A DNA stretch of 64,000 bases from the NCBI RefSeq assembly GCF_004362015.1, contig NZ_SNWW01000008.1:1-64000 (forward strand), read 5' to 3'. Position 1 is the first letter of the stretch; every line of letters starts with the position of its first letter. The position numbers and the translations under genes were made by a program. The DNA comes from Flavobacterium chryseum (GTDB lineage Bacteria; Bacteroidota; Bacteroidia; Flavobacteriales; Flavobacteriaceae). The notes beneath the pieces are model-generated. The model ran no database searches. It saw nothing but the letters and a program-made list of their open reading frames with translations, and was not told the origin of the DNA. Below, one piece after another: positions 16,801 to 26,171 of the stretch.

Positions 16801-19800
16801 TTAGAATTTGACATTAAGTGTTAAACCATAATTTCTTGTCAAAGGCATAGAAGCTCTTTCCATTCCCTGAGCATTACTATTAGAATAGTTTGACTCCGGA
16901 TCGATATTAGGCACTTTGTCATAAATTGTCCATAAATTATGAGCAGAGAAAGCTAAACTGATAGATTGGAAAGGTGTTTTTTCGATGTACGATTTAGGGA
17001 AATTGTAGCTAAAAGAAACTGCTCTTAGTTTTACAAAATCAGCATCGTAAACAAAATTTGATGTTACATCACTATAACTTCTCCAGTAATCGTATGCAGA
17101 AACTGTTGAGTTTACAGCATTTCCGTTAGTATCAGTTCCTGAAACAGCAACTCCGCCTTCACGGCCAGCAAGTGAAGCCTCAGATAATCCGTAACGCATT
17201 CCTAATTGGTTTGTAGCAGAATAAATTTCTCCTCCAAATTTAGCATCTACAAAAATAGAAAGTGTGAAATTTTTATAAGAGAAATCATTTGAAAGTCCCA
17301 TTGAAGTTGGTGCAACACCTTGTCCTGCAATGATCAGGTTTCCTCTTAGGAATTTCCCACTTGGGTCAAGTACAATATTTCCGTTTGCATCTCTTAAATA
17401 ATCATACGCTTTGATTACTCCAAAAGGCTGCCCTTTTTCTAATACTACAGAAGCTCTTGCATCTCTGTTTCCTTCTAATGATTTCGTATTAATTTTATCA
17501 GAAAGACTAACCACTTCACTATTATTATAAGCAAAATTATAACCAACACTCCATGCAAAATTTGGTGTTTTTATTGCTTTTAAATTTACGGCAAACTCCA
17601 CCCCTTTGTTCAGGATTTCTCCCACATTAATTTTTGTAGTTCTGTAACCAGAAGCCTGAGAAATATCAGCATCAGCAATATCGTTTGTTGTTCTTTTTTG
17701 ATAAAAAGTCAAATCTGTACTCAATCTGTTGTTGAAAAATGTATTTTCAAAACCAAACTCAATTGTACTTACATTGTAAGGTTTTAAATATTTGTTCGGA
17801 ACTGTGTCTCCATTAACCCCTAAAATTGGTTGTCCTTGAGAGTTTGTTTGTCCGTCTGGTGTATTGTAAGTTAATGATAATGCATAAGCATCTGGCAAAG
17901 CCCCTCCAACGTTACCCCAACCTGCTCTAATTTTACCATAAGACATCCATTCCGGTAATTTGATTACTTCAGAATAAATAAAACTGGTACTTACAGATGG
18001 ATAAAAAGTACTGTTATTTGCCGGATCTAAAGTTGAAAACCAATCTTCACGACCTGTTAAATTCACATATAAGAAATCTTTGTAACCTAAATCTGCTGAG
18101 TAAAACAAAGAGTTTACTTCGCTTTCAGAAAATAATTTTTCTGTTTTTTCCGGTTGCGTATTGGCATAAAAATATTTGAATGGAACAATAAAGTTAGTTC
18201 CTCTCATTTTAATACCACTGGTTCTGTTATCCTGACGGTTTGCTCCAACAAAAGCATCTAGTGAAAGATTTTTAACGATATCACCTTTATATCCTAAATA
18301 ACCTGAAGCATTAAACTCTGAACGGTTTTGAACTGTATTTTCATAAGCTCCACCTGGAGAATAGTTAATTCCGGTTGGTTCAATCTCTGTAAATTCGTAA
18401 TTAATATCATCGATACCAACTACCGCTTTTGCATAAATTTTATCGGTAATATTATAATTTACTTTTGCAGAACCAATGAAACGTTTTCTAAGATCGTTGT
18501 TCAGGTTTTCCTGCGTTGCAAAATATGGATTTGTCTGATATACATTTGATGCAAAATAATCTGCTTCTCCTCCATTTTCATCGTATGCATTGTTGATCCA
18601 TCTAATATCTGTTCCCGGAGTCATGAAAGTAACAGGGAAAGATGGGTTTCTTGGAGAGTCATTCAAATAAGGTCTGTTATTACTTTTTTCAGCAATATAC
18701 TGTGCATTTGTTTCTATGCTTACCTTTTTATTTGGAGCTGAATTTAAACTCAAAGTCACGTTATTTCTTTTAAAGCTTGTTCCCGGAAGGATTGCTTCAT
18801 CTTTAGTATTTCCGAAAGATAATCTGAAATTTGTCGTTTCGTTTCCACCAGAAATTGCTAAAGTATTACTGAAAGAATATCCTGTTCTGTAGAAATTTTT
18901 AACGTTATCTTTTCCGTAAGCCTGATATGGTCTTGTAATACCATCGATACCAATAGAAGGCGTTCCGTCGTATTTATCTCCCCATGCAAAATAATATGAA
19001 TCTCCAAGTTCCTGCGCGCTTGCAAATCTTGTTGCAACACCATTAACAGGTGCTCCGGCTCCGTATTGATCTTGCCAGTGCAAAAGACTTACCGGTGTAT
19101 TAAACGTAGAGTTTGTACTGAAATCTACTCCAATTCCTGTTCCACTTTTTCCTTTTTTGGTTGTAATCAAAATAACACCGTTTGATCCTCTGTACCCGTA
19201 AAGAGCAGAAGCCGCACTACCTTTTAATACTGACATAGATGCGATATCATCAGGATTGAAAGATGACATACCATCTCCTTTATCAGCTCCTCCGTACATT
19301 CCTGCATTTCCTTGTTGGCTGTTATCAATCGGAATTCCATCGACAACATACAAAGGCTGGTTAAGTCCTGAAGCTGAAGTTGCTCCACGAATTACAACAC
19401 GGCTGGATCCAGACGGTCCTGTAACTGGTGCAGAAACGTTAACTCCGGCAATTTTACCCTGAAGTGCATTTCCTAAGTTAATTTCTTTGTTTTTCGTCAG
19501 GTCTTCTCCTTTCAGTTCTCCAACTGCATAACCTAAACTTTTTCGTTGTTTTTTAACTCCAAATGAAGTTACTACAACATCTTTTAATTCTTGTGCATTT
19601 TCTACTAATACAACCGAAACTCTTGTTTCAGTTCCCTGAAGCGCTACTGATTTTGATACAAAACCTATAGAAGATACAATTAATGTAACTTTACCTTCAG
19701 GAACATTCATTTTAAATCGACCTTCGGCGTCTGTAACGGCGCTAAATGGTTTTCCTTGAACCTCTACTGATGCAGCAACAATTCCCTTGTTCTCTGCATC

Positions 19801-19896
19801 TGCCACTATGCCTGTTATTAATCGGTTTTGTGCCACAGCTCCTAAGCTGCTAAACAATACCATTCCTAACACTGCTAATAATCGTTTCATAAGCAT
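16801..19896 (-). CDS. SusC/RagA-family TonB-dependent glycan transporter
   Basis: This 1031-aa outer-membrane channel imports oligosaccharides with TonB energy. A signal peptide (ending GAVAQ) is followed by a carboxypeptidase-like beta-sandwich (about residues 27-105), a SusC signature with plug domain (KIAGVNVSAP, LYVVDGIPIDN, LKGSAASALYG near 220) and a 22-strand barrel ending in RNYGLTLNVKF. Two Met codons are possible, 19896 and 19890; MKRLLAVLG at 19890 is the more usual beginning. It is the first gene of the locus after lacI and has two LacI-type sites in its 294-base upstream region. Confidence 0.93.
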   Translation of the reverse strand: MLMKRLLAVLGMVLFSSLGAVAQNRLITGIVADAENKGIVAASVEVQGKPFSAVTDAEGRFKMNVPEGKVTLIVSSIGFVSKSVALQGTETRVSVVLVENAQELKDVVVTSFGVKKQRKSLGYAVGELKGEDLTKNKEINLGNALQGKIAGVNVSAPVTGPSGSSRVVIRGATSASGLNQPLYVVDGIPIDNSQQGNAGMYGGADKGDGMSSFNPDDIASMSVLKGSAASALYGYRGSNGVILITTKKGKSGTGIGVDFSTNSTFNTPVSLLHWQDQYGAGAPVNGVATRFASAQELGDSYYFAWGDKYDGTPSIGIDGITRPYQAYGKDNVKNFYRTGYSFSNTLAISGGNETTNFRLSFGNTKDEAILPGTSFKRNNVTLSLNSAPNKKVSIETNAQYIAEKSNNRPYLNDSPRNPSFPVTFMTPGTDIRWINNAYDENGGEADYFASNVYQTNPYFATQENLNNDLRKRFIGSAKVNYNITDKIYAKAVVGIDDINYEFTEIEPTGINYSPGGAYENTVQNRSEFNASGYLGYKGDIVKNLSLDAFVGANRQDNRTSGIKMRGTNFIVPFKYFYANTQPEKTEKLFSESEVNSLFYSADLGYKDFLYVNLTGREDWFSTLDPANNSTFYPSVSTSFIYSEVIKLPEWMSYGKIRAGWGNVGGALPDAYALSLTYNTPDGQTNSQGQPILGVNGDTVPNKYLKPYNVSTIEFGFENTFFNNRLSTDLTFYQKRTTNDIADADISQASGYRTTKINVGEILNKGVEFAVNLKAIKTPNFAWSVGYNFAYNNSEVVSLSDKINTKSLEGNRDARASVVLEKGQPFGVIKAYDYLRDANGNIVLDPSGKFLRGNLIIAGQGVAPTSMGLSNDFSYKNFTLSIFVDAKFGGEIYSATNQLGMRYGLSEASLAGREGGVAVSGTDTNGNAVNSTVSAYDYWRSYSDVTSNFVYDADFVKLRAVSFSYNFPKSYIEKTPFQSISLAFSAHNLWTIYDKVPNIDPESNYSNSNAQGMERASMPLTRNYGLTLNVKF

Positions 19897-20048
19897 TTTT
19901 TTTGGTTTATTTGTTTTGATTTTGTTTTGTTTTAACCTACTTGTTTTTAATTAATTAATAAAAATTTGAACTCAATTTAATATGGTATTCAAAGGTCTCC
20001 ACCTGTTGAATACTATGGGATTACGGACAATTTAAATAGTCTTATTTT

Positions 20049-20066
20049 CAAGAAATCGATTTAGTG
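20049..20066. promoter_or_regulatory. Weaker LacI-type operator upstream of susC
   Basis: The right half CGATTTAGTG matches the stronger site at 20115-20132 (CGATTTAGTA) except for the last base; the left half CAAGAAATCG shares AAA and CG. Spacing to the stronger site is 66 bases between centres, about six helical turns. Confidence 0.35.
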
Positions 20067-20114
20067 AAAAGATCAAAAAAATAATGTGTATTTCAATTTT
20101 GATCAACTATTGCC

Positions 20115-20132
20115 TACTAAAACGATTTAGTA
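20115..20132. promoter_or_regulatory. LacI-type operator upstream of susC
   Basis: TACTAAAACGATTTAGTA is an 18-base pseudo-palindrome centred on CG with only the pair next to the centre unmatched. LacI/GalR proteins bind such CG-centred palindromes. An almost identical sequence precedes lacI itself at 21261-21278. Confidence 0.6.
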
Positions 20133-20190
20133 AAATGTGTAAAAAAAAACAAATTACTTTGCTCTTTTTTTAATGCTTTATATTTCAGAA

Positions 20191-21201
20191 TCAAACGGAT
20201 TCTCTGATAATTAATTTTCCTTTTTTAAGGCTTTTTTCGACTTCAAATGCTTCCATATCAGTCATCTGACTCATCAATAATTGAATTGATTTAATGGCAA
20301 TATCTTCTATTGGCTGTGCAACAACACTAATCGTTGGTGTATGCAATTTAAAACTGTCATGATCATCAAAACTAATAACCGAAATATTTCCGGGAATTTC
20401 AATTCCCATATCCTTAAACGCCTGTAGACCTGTAAGTCCCATATAGTTGGTAAGAAATAAAACGGCATCTATTTCAGCATTTTTCTTAAAGAATTTTATT
20501 ATTGATGCAATTCTGGCTTCTTCATTAGAATGATATTCCATATGAAGCACAAGGTTTTCATTATAAAGGCCTTCTTCTTTTAAAGCATCTCTGTAACCTT
20601 CTTCGCGTAATTTCATCTGAACCATTTCAGATGTATTATTAACAACAGCAATATTTTTACAGCCTTTATTAATCAGGAACTTAGTTGCTGAATGTGAACC
20701 TTCGTAGTTATCCATTACAACATGACTTACTTTTTGTCCCGGAAAATACCTGTCAATTAATACGACTGGTTTTTTCAATTTTAAAAGTAAATCAATACTC
20801 GATTCCAAATTTTGTGTCGGCGTTATAATAAAACCGTCTACGTTTGCTTGTAAAAGACTGTGTATTAATTCTTCAGAACGTTCATCATCATCACCTGTAC
20901 TGCAATAAAAAACTCTGTAGTCGATATTTTTAGCCTCATCTTCAATAACTCTCGCAAGATCAGAAAAGAACTGGTTTGAAATATCTTCAACAATAAGCCC
21001 AATTGATCTTGTTTTTCCGGTTCTTAAACTGGTCGCAATCATGCTTGGTCTGTAGTTGAGTTTCTCGGCTACATCTTGTACTTTTTTGATTACATTAGTA
21101 CTGATTCCCATTTTTTGGCCCTTACCGTTTATGACAAAAGATACAGTAGATATCGATACTTGCGCCTGTGTAGCAATATCCTTAATAGTAATCTTTTTCA
21201 T
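20191..21201 (-). CDS. LacI/GalR family transcriptional regulator
   Basis: This 336-aa DNA-binding regulator has an N-terminal helix-turn-helix and hinge (KDIATQAQVSISTVSFVING, then LNYRPSMIATSLRTGKTRSIG at residues 50-70) and a periplasmic-binding-protein-like sugar-sensing domain (GLIVEDISNQFFSDLARVIE onward). It lies upstream of susC on the same strand. CG-centred sites in front of both genes suggest it represses itself and the glycan locus until a sugar signal is bound. The effector is unknown; a mannose-derived sugar is likely. Confidence 0.9.
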   Translation of the reverse strand: MKKITIKDIATQAQVSISTVSFVINGKGQKMGISTNVIKKVQDVAEKLNYRPSMIATSLRTGKTRSIGLIVEDISNQFFSDLARVIEDEAKNIDYRVFYCSTGDDDERSEELIHSLLQANVDGFIITPTQNLESSIDLLLKLKKPVVLIDRYFPGQKVSHVVMDNYEGSHSATKFLINKGCKNIAVVNNTSEMVQMKLREEGYRDALKEEGLYNENLVLHMEYHSNEEARIASIIKFFKKNAEIDAVLFLTNYMGLTGLQAFKDMGIEIPGNISVISFDDHDSFKLHTPTISVVAQPIEDIAIKSIQLLMSQMTDMEAFEVEKSLKKGKLIIRESV

Positions 21202-21240
21202 TTAGTTAAGAAATTATTAGTAATCATGTTAATGATATCA

Positions 21241-21278
21241 CAAATATATGGAAAAACATTTACTAAAACGATTTTGTA
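21241..21278 (-). promoter_or_regulatory. lacI promoter box and overlapping operator
   Basis: On the - strand the box TATATTTG lies at 21248-21241 and the operator TACTAAAACGATTTTGTA at 21261-21278, centred about 33 bases before the expected start point. It shares its first 14 bases with the susC-proximal site (20115-20132), which supports autoregulation. Confidence 0.55.
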
Positions 21279-21381
21279 ACTTTTTTTTTGAACGAATCAT
21301 TTATTTAAACTCAAATAAAAGCATTATCTTTAGTAATTACAAGTATTTAGCGAAGAATTAATTTTTTTATTACTAAAATTT

Positions 21382-21972
21382 TTAGTAATAAATATGTAAG
21401 ATTATTTTTGATTTAGAACTATCAATTATCTTTTCTAACTTCTTAAAAAAGGCATCATTTACCATTGGGCAACCATGACTGTTTGAAATATAATGATCTT
21501 GTTCTTCTTCGGGAACGGCAGAATAAGGGTGTAAAACTATGGCTCTTTTTAAGGCATTACTATTCGTTTCATCCAAGCCGGATAACGTGTATGATTTTCC
21601 GAACATTCCGTTATACGATTTTCCAATTGCATATCGACCAAGTGAAATACTGTTAGAATTAGGTTCGTTGCTAAATTTCAATTCTCCTCTAACATTTGTT
21701 TCAGAACCGGAACCGTTTGCTACAAGTCCCTGATCTAAGATTTTATCATTTACTAAATCATAAACAAAGAATCTGTTTTTACCTGATTTAATTCTCATAT
21801 CAATAAAAAAAGCAATTTTAGTATTGTATCCAGTGTTGCTATTTATGAAGGCTTTAACTTCTGCTACCTGACCGTTAAATCTTTCGAGTTCAACATCGGT
21901 CAATTCGTTATTTTTATTTGGATGACCAAAAAAACTACAAGCAAAAAATAATAGTAGATTGAAAATTTTCAT
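21382..21972 (-). CDS. L,D-transpeptidase catalytic-domain (YkuD_2-type) protein
   Basis: This 196-aa exported protein resembles the murein L,D-transpeptidase catalytic-domain family (PF13645-like), which forms or edits 3-3 crosslinks in peptidoglycan or attaches proteins to it. The nucleophile is Cys168 in SNSHGCPMV, with His148 (VLHPYS) and His166 nearby. The N-terminal hydrophobic stretch (LLLFFACSFFG) could be a signal peptide or a weak lipobox with Cys12. The central FFIDMRIKSGKNRFFVYDL segment matches the start of the catalytic domain. It stands alone, downstream of lacI on the same strand with a 180-base gap. Confidence 0.8.
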   Translation of the reverse strand: MKIFNLLLFFACSFFGHPNKNNELTDVELERFNGQVAEVKAFINSNTGYNTKIAFFIDMRIKSGKNRFFVYDLVNDKILDQGLVANGSGSETNVRGELKFSNEPNSNSISLGRYAIGKSYNGMFGKSYTLSGLDETNSNALKRAIVLHPYSAVPEEEQDHYISNSHGCPMVNDAFFKKLEKIIDSSKSKIILHIYY

Positions 21973-22172
21973 AAGTGGTATTTTTAAATTTTTACTATGA
22001 AGGTTGAATTATTAGTTTTGAAGTTTTAATAATTTCAAACCCTTAATTTATGAGTACAAATCTACTTCGGTCTTCGAACCTAAACAGCTCATAAAAGACT
22101 GAAAAACAAAACAATAAGACTTAATTTATTTCAACTTTTTTCTTTAAAAATCCTACTTAAATTAAATAGAAA

Positions 22173-22204
22173 AAGCCCTGTAAAACATTTATTTTACAGG
22201 GCTT
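22173..22204 (-). terminator. Terminator of the tetR-MFS operon
   Basis: Arms AAGCCCTGTAAAA and TTTTACAGGGCTT enclose a six-base loop, with A/T runs on both sides. It follows the MFS stop codon on the - strand. Confidence 0.9.
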
Positions 22205-22226
22205 CTTTATTGAGAATTATTTGAAT

Positions 22227-23390
22227 TTATTCCAGAATAACCGGTACTTCTATCTTTTTATCTTTTGCTTTCGCTAATTTATTTACTCTCCACATTAATA
22301 AAATTGTAGAGAATGTCACGGCAGCAATTACATATCCTAAGATGTCGTAATTCTCCAATGGAGAAGTTTTCGTCTTCTGATGCACGATAAATCCGGCGCA
22401 AACAGCTGCAATTCCTCCCGCAATTTGCTGTAATGATGAGGTTATCGACATATAGGCGCCACGGTCTTTCATTTCAGGAATTGCGGTATTTAATGTTGTT
22501 GCTGGAATCATTCGGCTCATGATTCCCATAAATAAAATCATGTTGATTACGACAATTTCCCATAGTGGAATAGGATTAAGATTGGTGTAAATTAAAATCA
22601 TAACGATCGAAATTACTGAACCTGCAGTAAACAATTTAAACTTGCTGATTTTATCACTTAATTTCCCCACCAAAGGCATTATAAAAAGTACCGAAAGTCC
22701 GGTGAAGAAAAACACCATTGGCAATTCTAACTGACTAATGTGAATATTATTGATCAAAAAGGCACTCCCGAAAGGCTGTAACATAAAACCTCCAACTGAA
22801 AGAAATGCAATAGCGGTAAAACCTACCTGATAATGTTTATTTGAAAGTGTATGCCAAAGATGAAGAAACGGACTTTTATCTGACTGTAATTCTAAATGTT
22901 TGGTTATAGGCTTCATTTGAGTTATAATGGCAATAAGAATTAATGCTCCTAAAACGGCAATCATAATAAAAGCCGAATGCCATCCCCAATGGTTAGCGAA
23001 ATATAATCCTACCGGAATTCCTAAAATCTGGCTTGTTGCAAATGCCATTTGTATGAAACCCATAACGCGCCCTCTTTGCTGAATCACAAATAAATCGGTT
23101 ACAATGGCTAAAGAAACAGAACCAATAACGCCGCCAAAAAGTCCAGTAACGATTCTAGCCATAAGCAACATGTGATAACTTGAAGAAATAGCGCAAAAAA
23201 GTGTGCCGATTATGAAACCGGTATAAAAGAAAATCAACAGTTTTTTTCTGTCGAATTTATCAGCAAAACCTGCTGCTAACAGTCCCGAAATTCCTGCGCT
23301 AAAAGCATAGGCAGAAACGGCAAAACCAAAGTTTGATGTGGTCATATCCAACGTTTTCATTAAGATATCTCCCAACGGAGAAATAACCAT
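22227..23390 (-). CDS. MFS drug/solute efflux transporter (5' end problematic)
   Basis: This major facilitator protein is probably an efflux pump in the inner membrane. From the Met at 23390 it has 387 aa and about eleven membrane segments, with the loop-2/3 motif FADKFDRKK near residue 43 and RIVTGLFGG in segment 4. The same frame continues upstream, without ATG, GTG or TTG, to a stop at 23490-23492 and encodes KIIIAILALLQFTVILDF, the missing first half of helix 1. An ATG at 23488 followed by six A is one base out of frame. So the true gene most likely starts there and this copy carries a one-base deletion, or uses a non-standard start. Last gene of the tetR operon. Confidence 0.85.
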   Translation of the reverse strand: MVISPLGDILMKTLDMTTSNFGFAVSAYAFSAGISGLLAAGFADKFDRKKLLIFFYTGFIIGTLFCAISSSYHMLLMARIVTGLFGGVIGSVSLAIVTDLFVIQQRGRVMGFIQMAFATSQILGIPVGLYFANHWGWHSAFIMIAVLGALILIAIITQMKPITKHLELQSDKSPFLHLWHTLSNKHYQVGFTAIAFLSVGGFMLQPFGSAFLINNIHISQLELPMVFFFTGLSVLFIMPLVGKLSDKISKFKLFTAGSVISIVMILIYTNLNPIPLWEIVVINMILFMGIMSRMIPATTLNTAIPEMKDRGAYMSITSSLQQIAGGIAAVCAGFIVHQKTKTSPLENYDILGYVIAAVTFSTILLMWRVNKLAKAKDKKIEVPVILE

Positions 23391-23509
23391 GAAATCTAAT
23401 ATAACCGTGAATTGTAAAAGCGCCAGAATGGCAATGATAATTTTTTGATTTAGGGTAAAAGGAGTACTTTCTATTTTAGTTTTTTCATTTTATTGTTTGT
23501 ACTATTTGG

Positions 23510-23746
23510 TTAGGGCAATTCCTGGCATTGGTAGCCAAAATCAGTAACTAAACTGATAATTGCATTTGGATTAAGTTTTTCTGAAACGACACGCAGTACG
23601 CGGTCAACGTCTTCGCAATCGACACTCCATTGCAGTATGTCCGAATGCTTATTCAGCGTTTCCTGCATCGGACAATTGGAATCTATTTTCGTAATGTCTG
23701 TCTTAAAAATATGTATTTTTTGTAAATCTGTTTCCATAATTTTCAT
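23510..23746 (-). CDS. Small HMA-like protein of unknown function
   Basis: This 78-aa protein has an alternating strand/helix pattern (KIHIFKTDI, then a helix, ILQWSVDCEDVDRVLRV, a helix, ISLVTDFGYQCQEL) reminiscent of heavy-metal-associated domains, but the usual CxxC metal loop is replaced by a single Cys (SNCPM). Its ATG overlaps the tetR stop as ATGA, implying translational coupling, and it ends about 20 bases before the MFS start region. It therefore belongs to the efflux operon; function is not known. A second Met lies three codons in. Confidence 0.7.
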   Translation of the reverse strand: MKIMETDLQKIHIFKTDITKIDSNCPMQETLNKHSDILQWSVDCEDVDRVLRVVSEKLNPNAIISLVTDFGYQCQELP

Positions 23747-24339
23747 GGTTTTAAAGCCTTAATGGTAGCCCGAAAGGCTTCTCTCATCAGTTCTTTGTCA
23801 AGTGCAAAAGGTTTTCCTCCCATACTTTTCCCGTCTCTGTGAAAGTTTAATAATGTATATAATGGTCCGTAGGCAATAGACCAAAAAACTTCAAATGTCA
23901 TCGGAATTAGCTCTTTATTACGTAGTCCGTTGTCTATAAACTGTTTCATAATAGCCCTGAAATCTGAAAATTCTTTGATTGAATCAAAGATTGTTTCTCC
24001 GTGTGGCGAATGCTTGATAATTTCGAAAAAAGCAACTCTTTTTGGATACTTCATGGTAAAGTCAGCCCGGTTTTCCCATTGTCTCCATAATCCTTCTTCG
24101 AATGACATTTCTGTCGAGAAATCTTTGATTGTACTGCTAAAAAATTCTAATGCAGTAGCGGTTCCGATTTTCTTAATTAAATCGTCTTTGTCCTTGTAAT
24201 AAATGTATAAGGTCCCGACGGAAATAGAACAGGCTTTCGCCAGCTTGTTCATACTGAAACCCTGAAAACCATCTGTTACAATTTGATCGATTGCATTCTC
24301 GATTACCAAATTCTCTTTATCAATATCCCGTATTCTCAT
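23743..24339 (-). CDS. TetR family transcriptional regulator
   Basis: This 198-aa regulator has an N-terminal helix-turn-helix (about residues 8-48: ENAIDQIVTDGFQGFSMNKLA then ISVGTLYIYYKDKDDLI) and a helical ligand-binding domain. It is the first gene of a three-gene operon with an HMA-like protein and an MFS pump, so probably senses the pump substrate and represses the operon. A GAATG-N2-CATTC palindrome overlaps its promoter. Confidence 0.93.
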   Translation of the reverse strand: MRIRDIDKENLVIENAIDQIVTDGFQGFSMNKLAKACSISVGTLYIYYKDKDDLIKKIGTATALEFFSSTIKDFSTEMSFEEGLWRQWENRADFTMKYPKRVAFFEIIKHSPHGETIFDSIKEFSDFRAIMKQFIDNGLRNKELIPMTFEVFWSIAYGPLYTLLNFHRDGKSMGGKPFALDKELMREAFRATIKALKP

Positions 24340-24352
24340 GCCTAATTTTTAA

Positions 24353-24383
24353 CAAAGATAAAATAATAAATGAATGAACATTC
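24353..24383 (-). promoter_or_regulatory. tetR promoter and TetR operator
   Basis: On the - strand TATCTTTG (24360-24353) matches the TAnnTTTG box. Immediately upstream GAATGAACATTC (24372-24383) is a perfect arm-matched palindrome, lying between the -7 and -33 regions where a bound repressor would block polymerase. Confidence 0.7.
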
Positions 24384-24539
24384 TTTTATTATTGTTTTTT
24401 TTCAGGCTGGAATAAATTTTTTGTTTTAACTATCCAAAACCGCATATATTTTTATTTCAACAAAAAGAAGTAAAATTCTTTCAATCTGATTATCAATAAT
24501 ATCCGTCATATAAATTCAAAGCTGTTTCAAAGAAAATAT

Positions 24540-24547
24540 TATCTTTG
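24540..24547 (+). promoter_or_regulatory. Promoter box of the LytS-type kinase gene
   Basis: TATCTTTG matches TAnnTTTG, 58 bases before the TTG start codon of the kinase. Confidence 0.5.
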
Positions 24548-24605
24548 CCCACGAAATTTTTTAATTTCAATAGCCAAATACCACTATTTATACTTATCAC
24601 ATCTT

Positions 24606-26171
24606 TTGAATTTTTCTTTAAAAAATATCTATTCCGGCCGCAAATTCTTTATTTTAGGAATTGTATTTATTGGCCTTACTTTACTTTCTCTTTATATACT
24701 AAGTAATTTGATTACTCAAATTACAGAAAAATCAAATATTGAACGTACGGAGCGAAATTTTATTAAAAGACAGGAAATTGTACAACAGGAGTTTTCAAGC
24801 TTTTTACAAATTCAAAATGAAATAGATCGTGTTATTCAGATAAGTAATACTCAAAATTTATCAGATCATTTAAAAGTTTTAAGTACGATTCATGCGAATG
24901 ATAGTCTGATTAAAAATAATTGGTATCAGATTAACAACAACAAAATAGAATTTACGACTTCTAAAAGCTCTACCAATTTAGAATCGACCATAAAAGATTT
25001 TATTCTTAAAAATGATTCTAAAAGTCAATCTGGCAGGATAGTTCAGGATCATGAAAACTTTTTCTGGCGTCTTTATTTCAAATCAGCTGCTGCAAATGGC
25101 ACTATTGTTCGCTATGGTTTTGATGTTGATCTTAAATCGTTGCAATCTTATTTTTCGACTGTTGGTCGCGATATTCCTAATTATGCTTTTGTTTTTGATG
25201 AAAAAGGAACAATCCTGTACCATCCGGAAGTAAAGCTTTTAAAAAAGAATATTTTTAAACTCACAAACTTAACTTCGGCGGATACTACATTTATCAATGA
25301 CGAATTTTTTGGTCGAAAAATTGCTTTTTCAGAATATCTGAAATTAGATATTATCAGATATACGAAACGACTGAATGTGAAAAACACGAATTGGTATGTT
25401 TCTGCCAACTCTCCAAAAGAAATTGGAAGCGAAAATGTAAACTCCGTAAAAAAGTATGCTTCGCTAATTTACCTCATCACGACTTCGATTTTAATTGTCT
25501 TCTTTTATTTATTTACGCTGTTTAATAAGAAAGCTTTTAGAGAAAAGGCAATACTATCTAAGGAAAAAAATAAATTGCTTTTAGAAAATGAAAAAATAAA
25601 TAAAGAGAAAGCTTTAATTCAGTTACAACAACTGAAAGAGCAAATAAATCCGCACTTTTTATTTAATTCGCTAAACTCACTTTACATGCTTATTGACGGT
25701 GATACGGCCGTAGCACGAAAGTTTACTTTGAATCTTTCTAAGATTTACAGATATCTTATAAATCCACCTGTTCAAAACATTGTTACACTTCAGGAAGAAC
25801 TGCTTTTTATAGAGAAATACATTTTCCTGCAGCAGACGAGATTTAAAGAAGAATTCGTTTTCACGATCAATAATACAGATGATGAAAATGTTCTGGCAAA
25901 AAAAGTTCCTTATTTAGCCTTTCAGATTGCGATAGAAAACGCAATAAAACACAATATTGCTTCTGATGAAAATCCTTTAGTAATAACGATTGACATTCAC
26001 GAGGATGAGGTCATCATTATCAATAACTTAAACGAAAAGCAAAACTTTGGCGGAGAATCTAAGTTTGGTCACAAATATTTAGAAAGTATCTACAAATATT
26101 ATGGTAAAAACGATTTTCAGGTCTTCAAAAAAGACGGGAAATTTACTTGCATTTTACCTCTAATAAGCTAA
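24606..26171 (+). CDS. LytS-type membrane sensor histidine kinase
   Basis: This 521-aa inner-membrane kinase has a first membrane segment at about residues 13-35, an extracytoplasmic Cache-like sensor of ~245 residues (VFDEKGTILYHPEVKLL is typical) and a second segment at about 282-303. A coiled linker leads to the His_kinase domain (PF06580) with INPHFLFNSLNSLYML carrying the phospho-His, then a short ATPase domain (IAIENAIKHN). The start is TTG; no in-frame ATG exists before the catalytic part. Its expected LytTR partner is not adjacent but three genes downstream (33646), enclosing a protease and a SusCD pair, which implies that this system controls that locus. Confidence 0.9.
   Translation: MNFSLKNIYSGRKFFILGIVFIGLTLLSLYILSNLITQITEKSNIERTERNFIKRQEIVQQEFSSFLQIQNEIDRVIQISNTQNLSDHLKVLSTIHANDSLIKNNWYQINNNKIEFTTSKSSTNLESTIKDFILKNDSKSQSGRIVQDHENFFWRLYFKSAAANGTIVRYGFDVDLKSLQSYFSTVGRDIPNYAFVFDEKGTILYHPEVKLLKKNIFKLTNLTSADTTFINDEFFGRKIAFSEYLKLDIIRYTKRLNVKNTNWYVSANSPKEIGSENVNSVKKYASLIYLITTSILIVFFYLFTLFNKKAFREKAILSKEKNKLLLENEKINKEKALIQLQQLKEQINPHFLFNSLNSLYMLIDGDTAVARKFTLNLSKIYRYLINPPVQNIVTLQEELLFIEKYIFLQQTRFKEEFVFTINNTDDENVLAKKVPYLAFQIAIENAIKHNIASDENPLVITIDIHEDEVIIINNLNEKQNFGGESKFGHKYLESIYKYYGKNDFQVFKKDGKFTCILPLIS

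Noticed and set aside
21371..21387. TACTAAAATTTTTAGTA palindrome near the end of the L,D-transpeptidase gene as another LacI operator
   Set aside because: It lacks the CG centre and has one base less between the half-sites; it is in a 3' region rather than a promoter.
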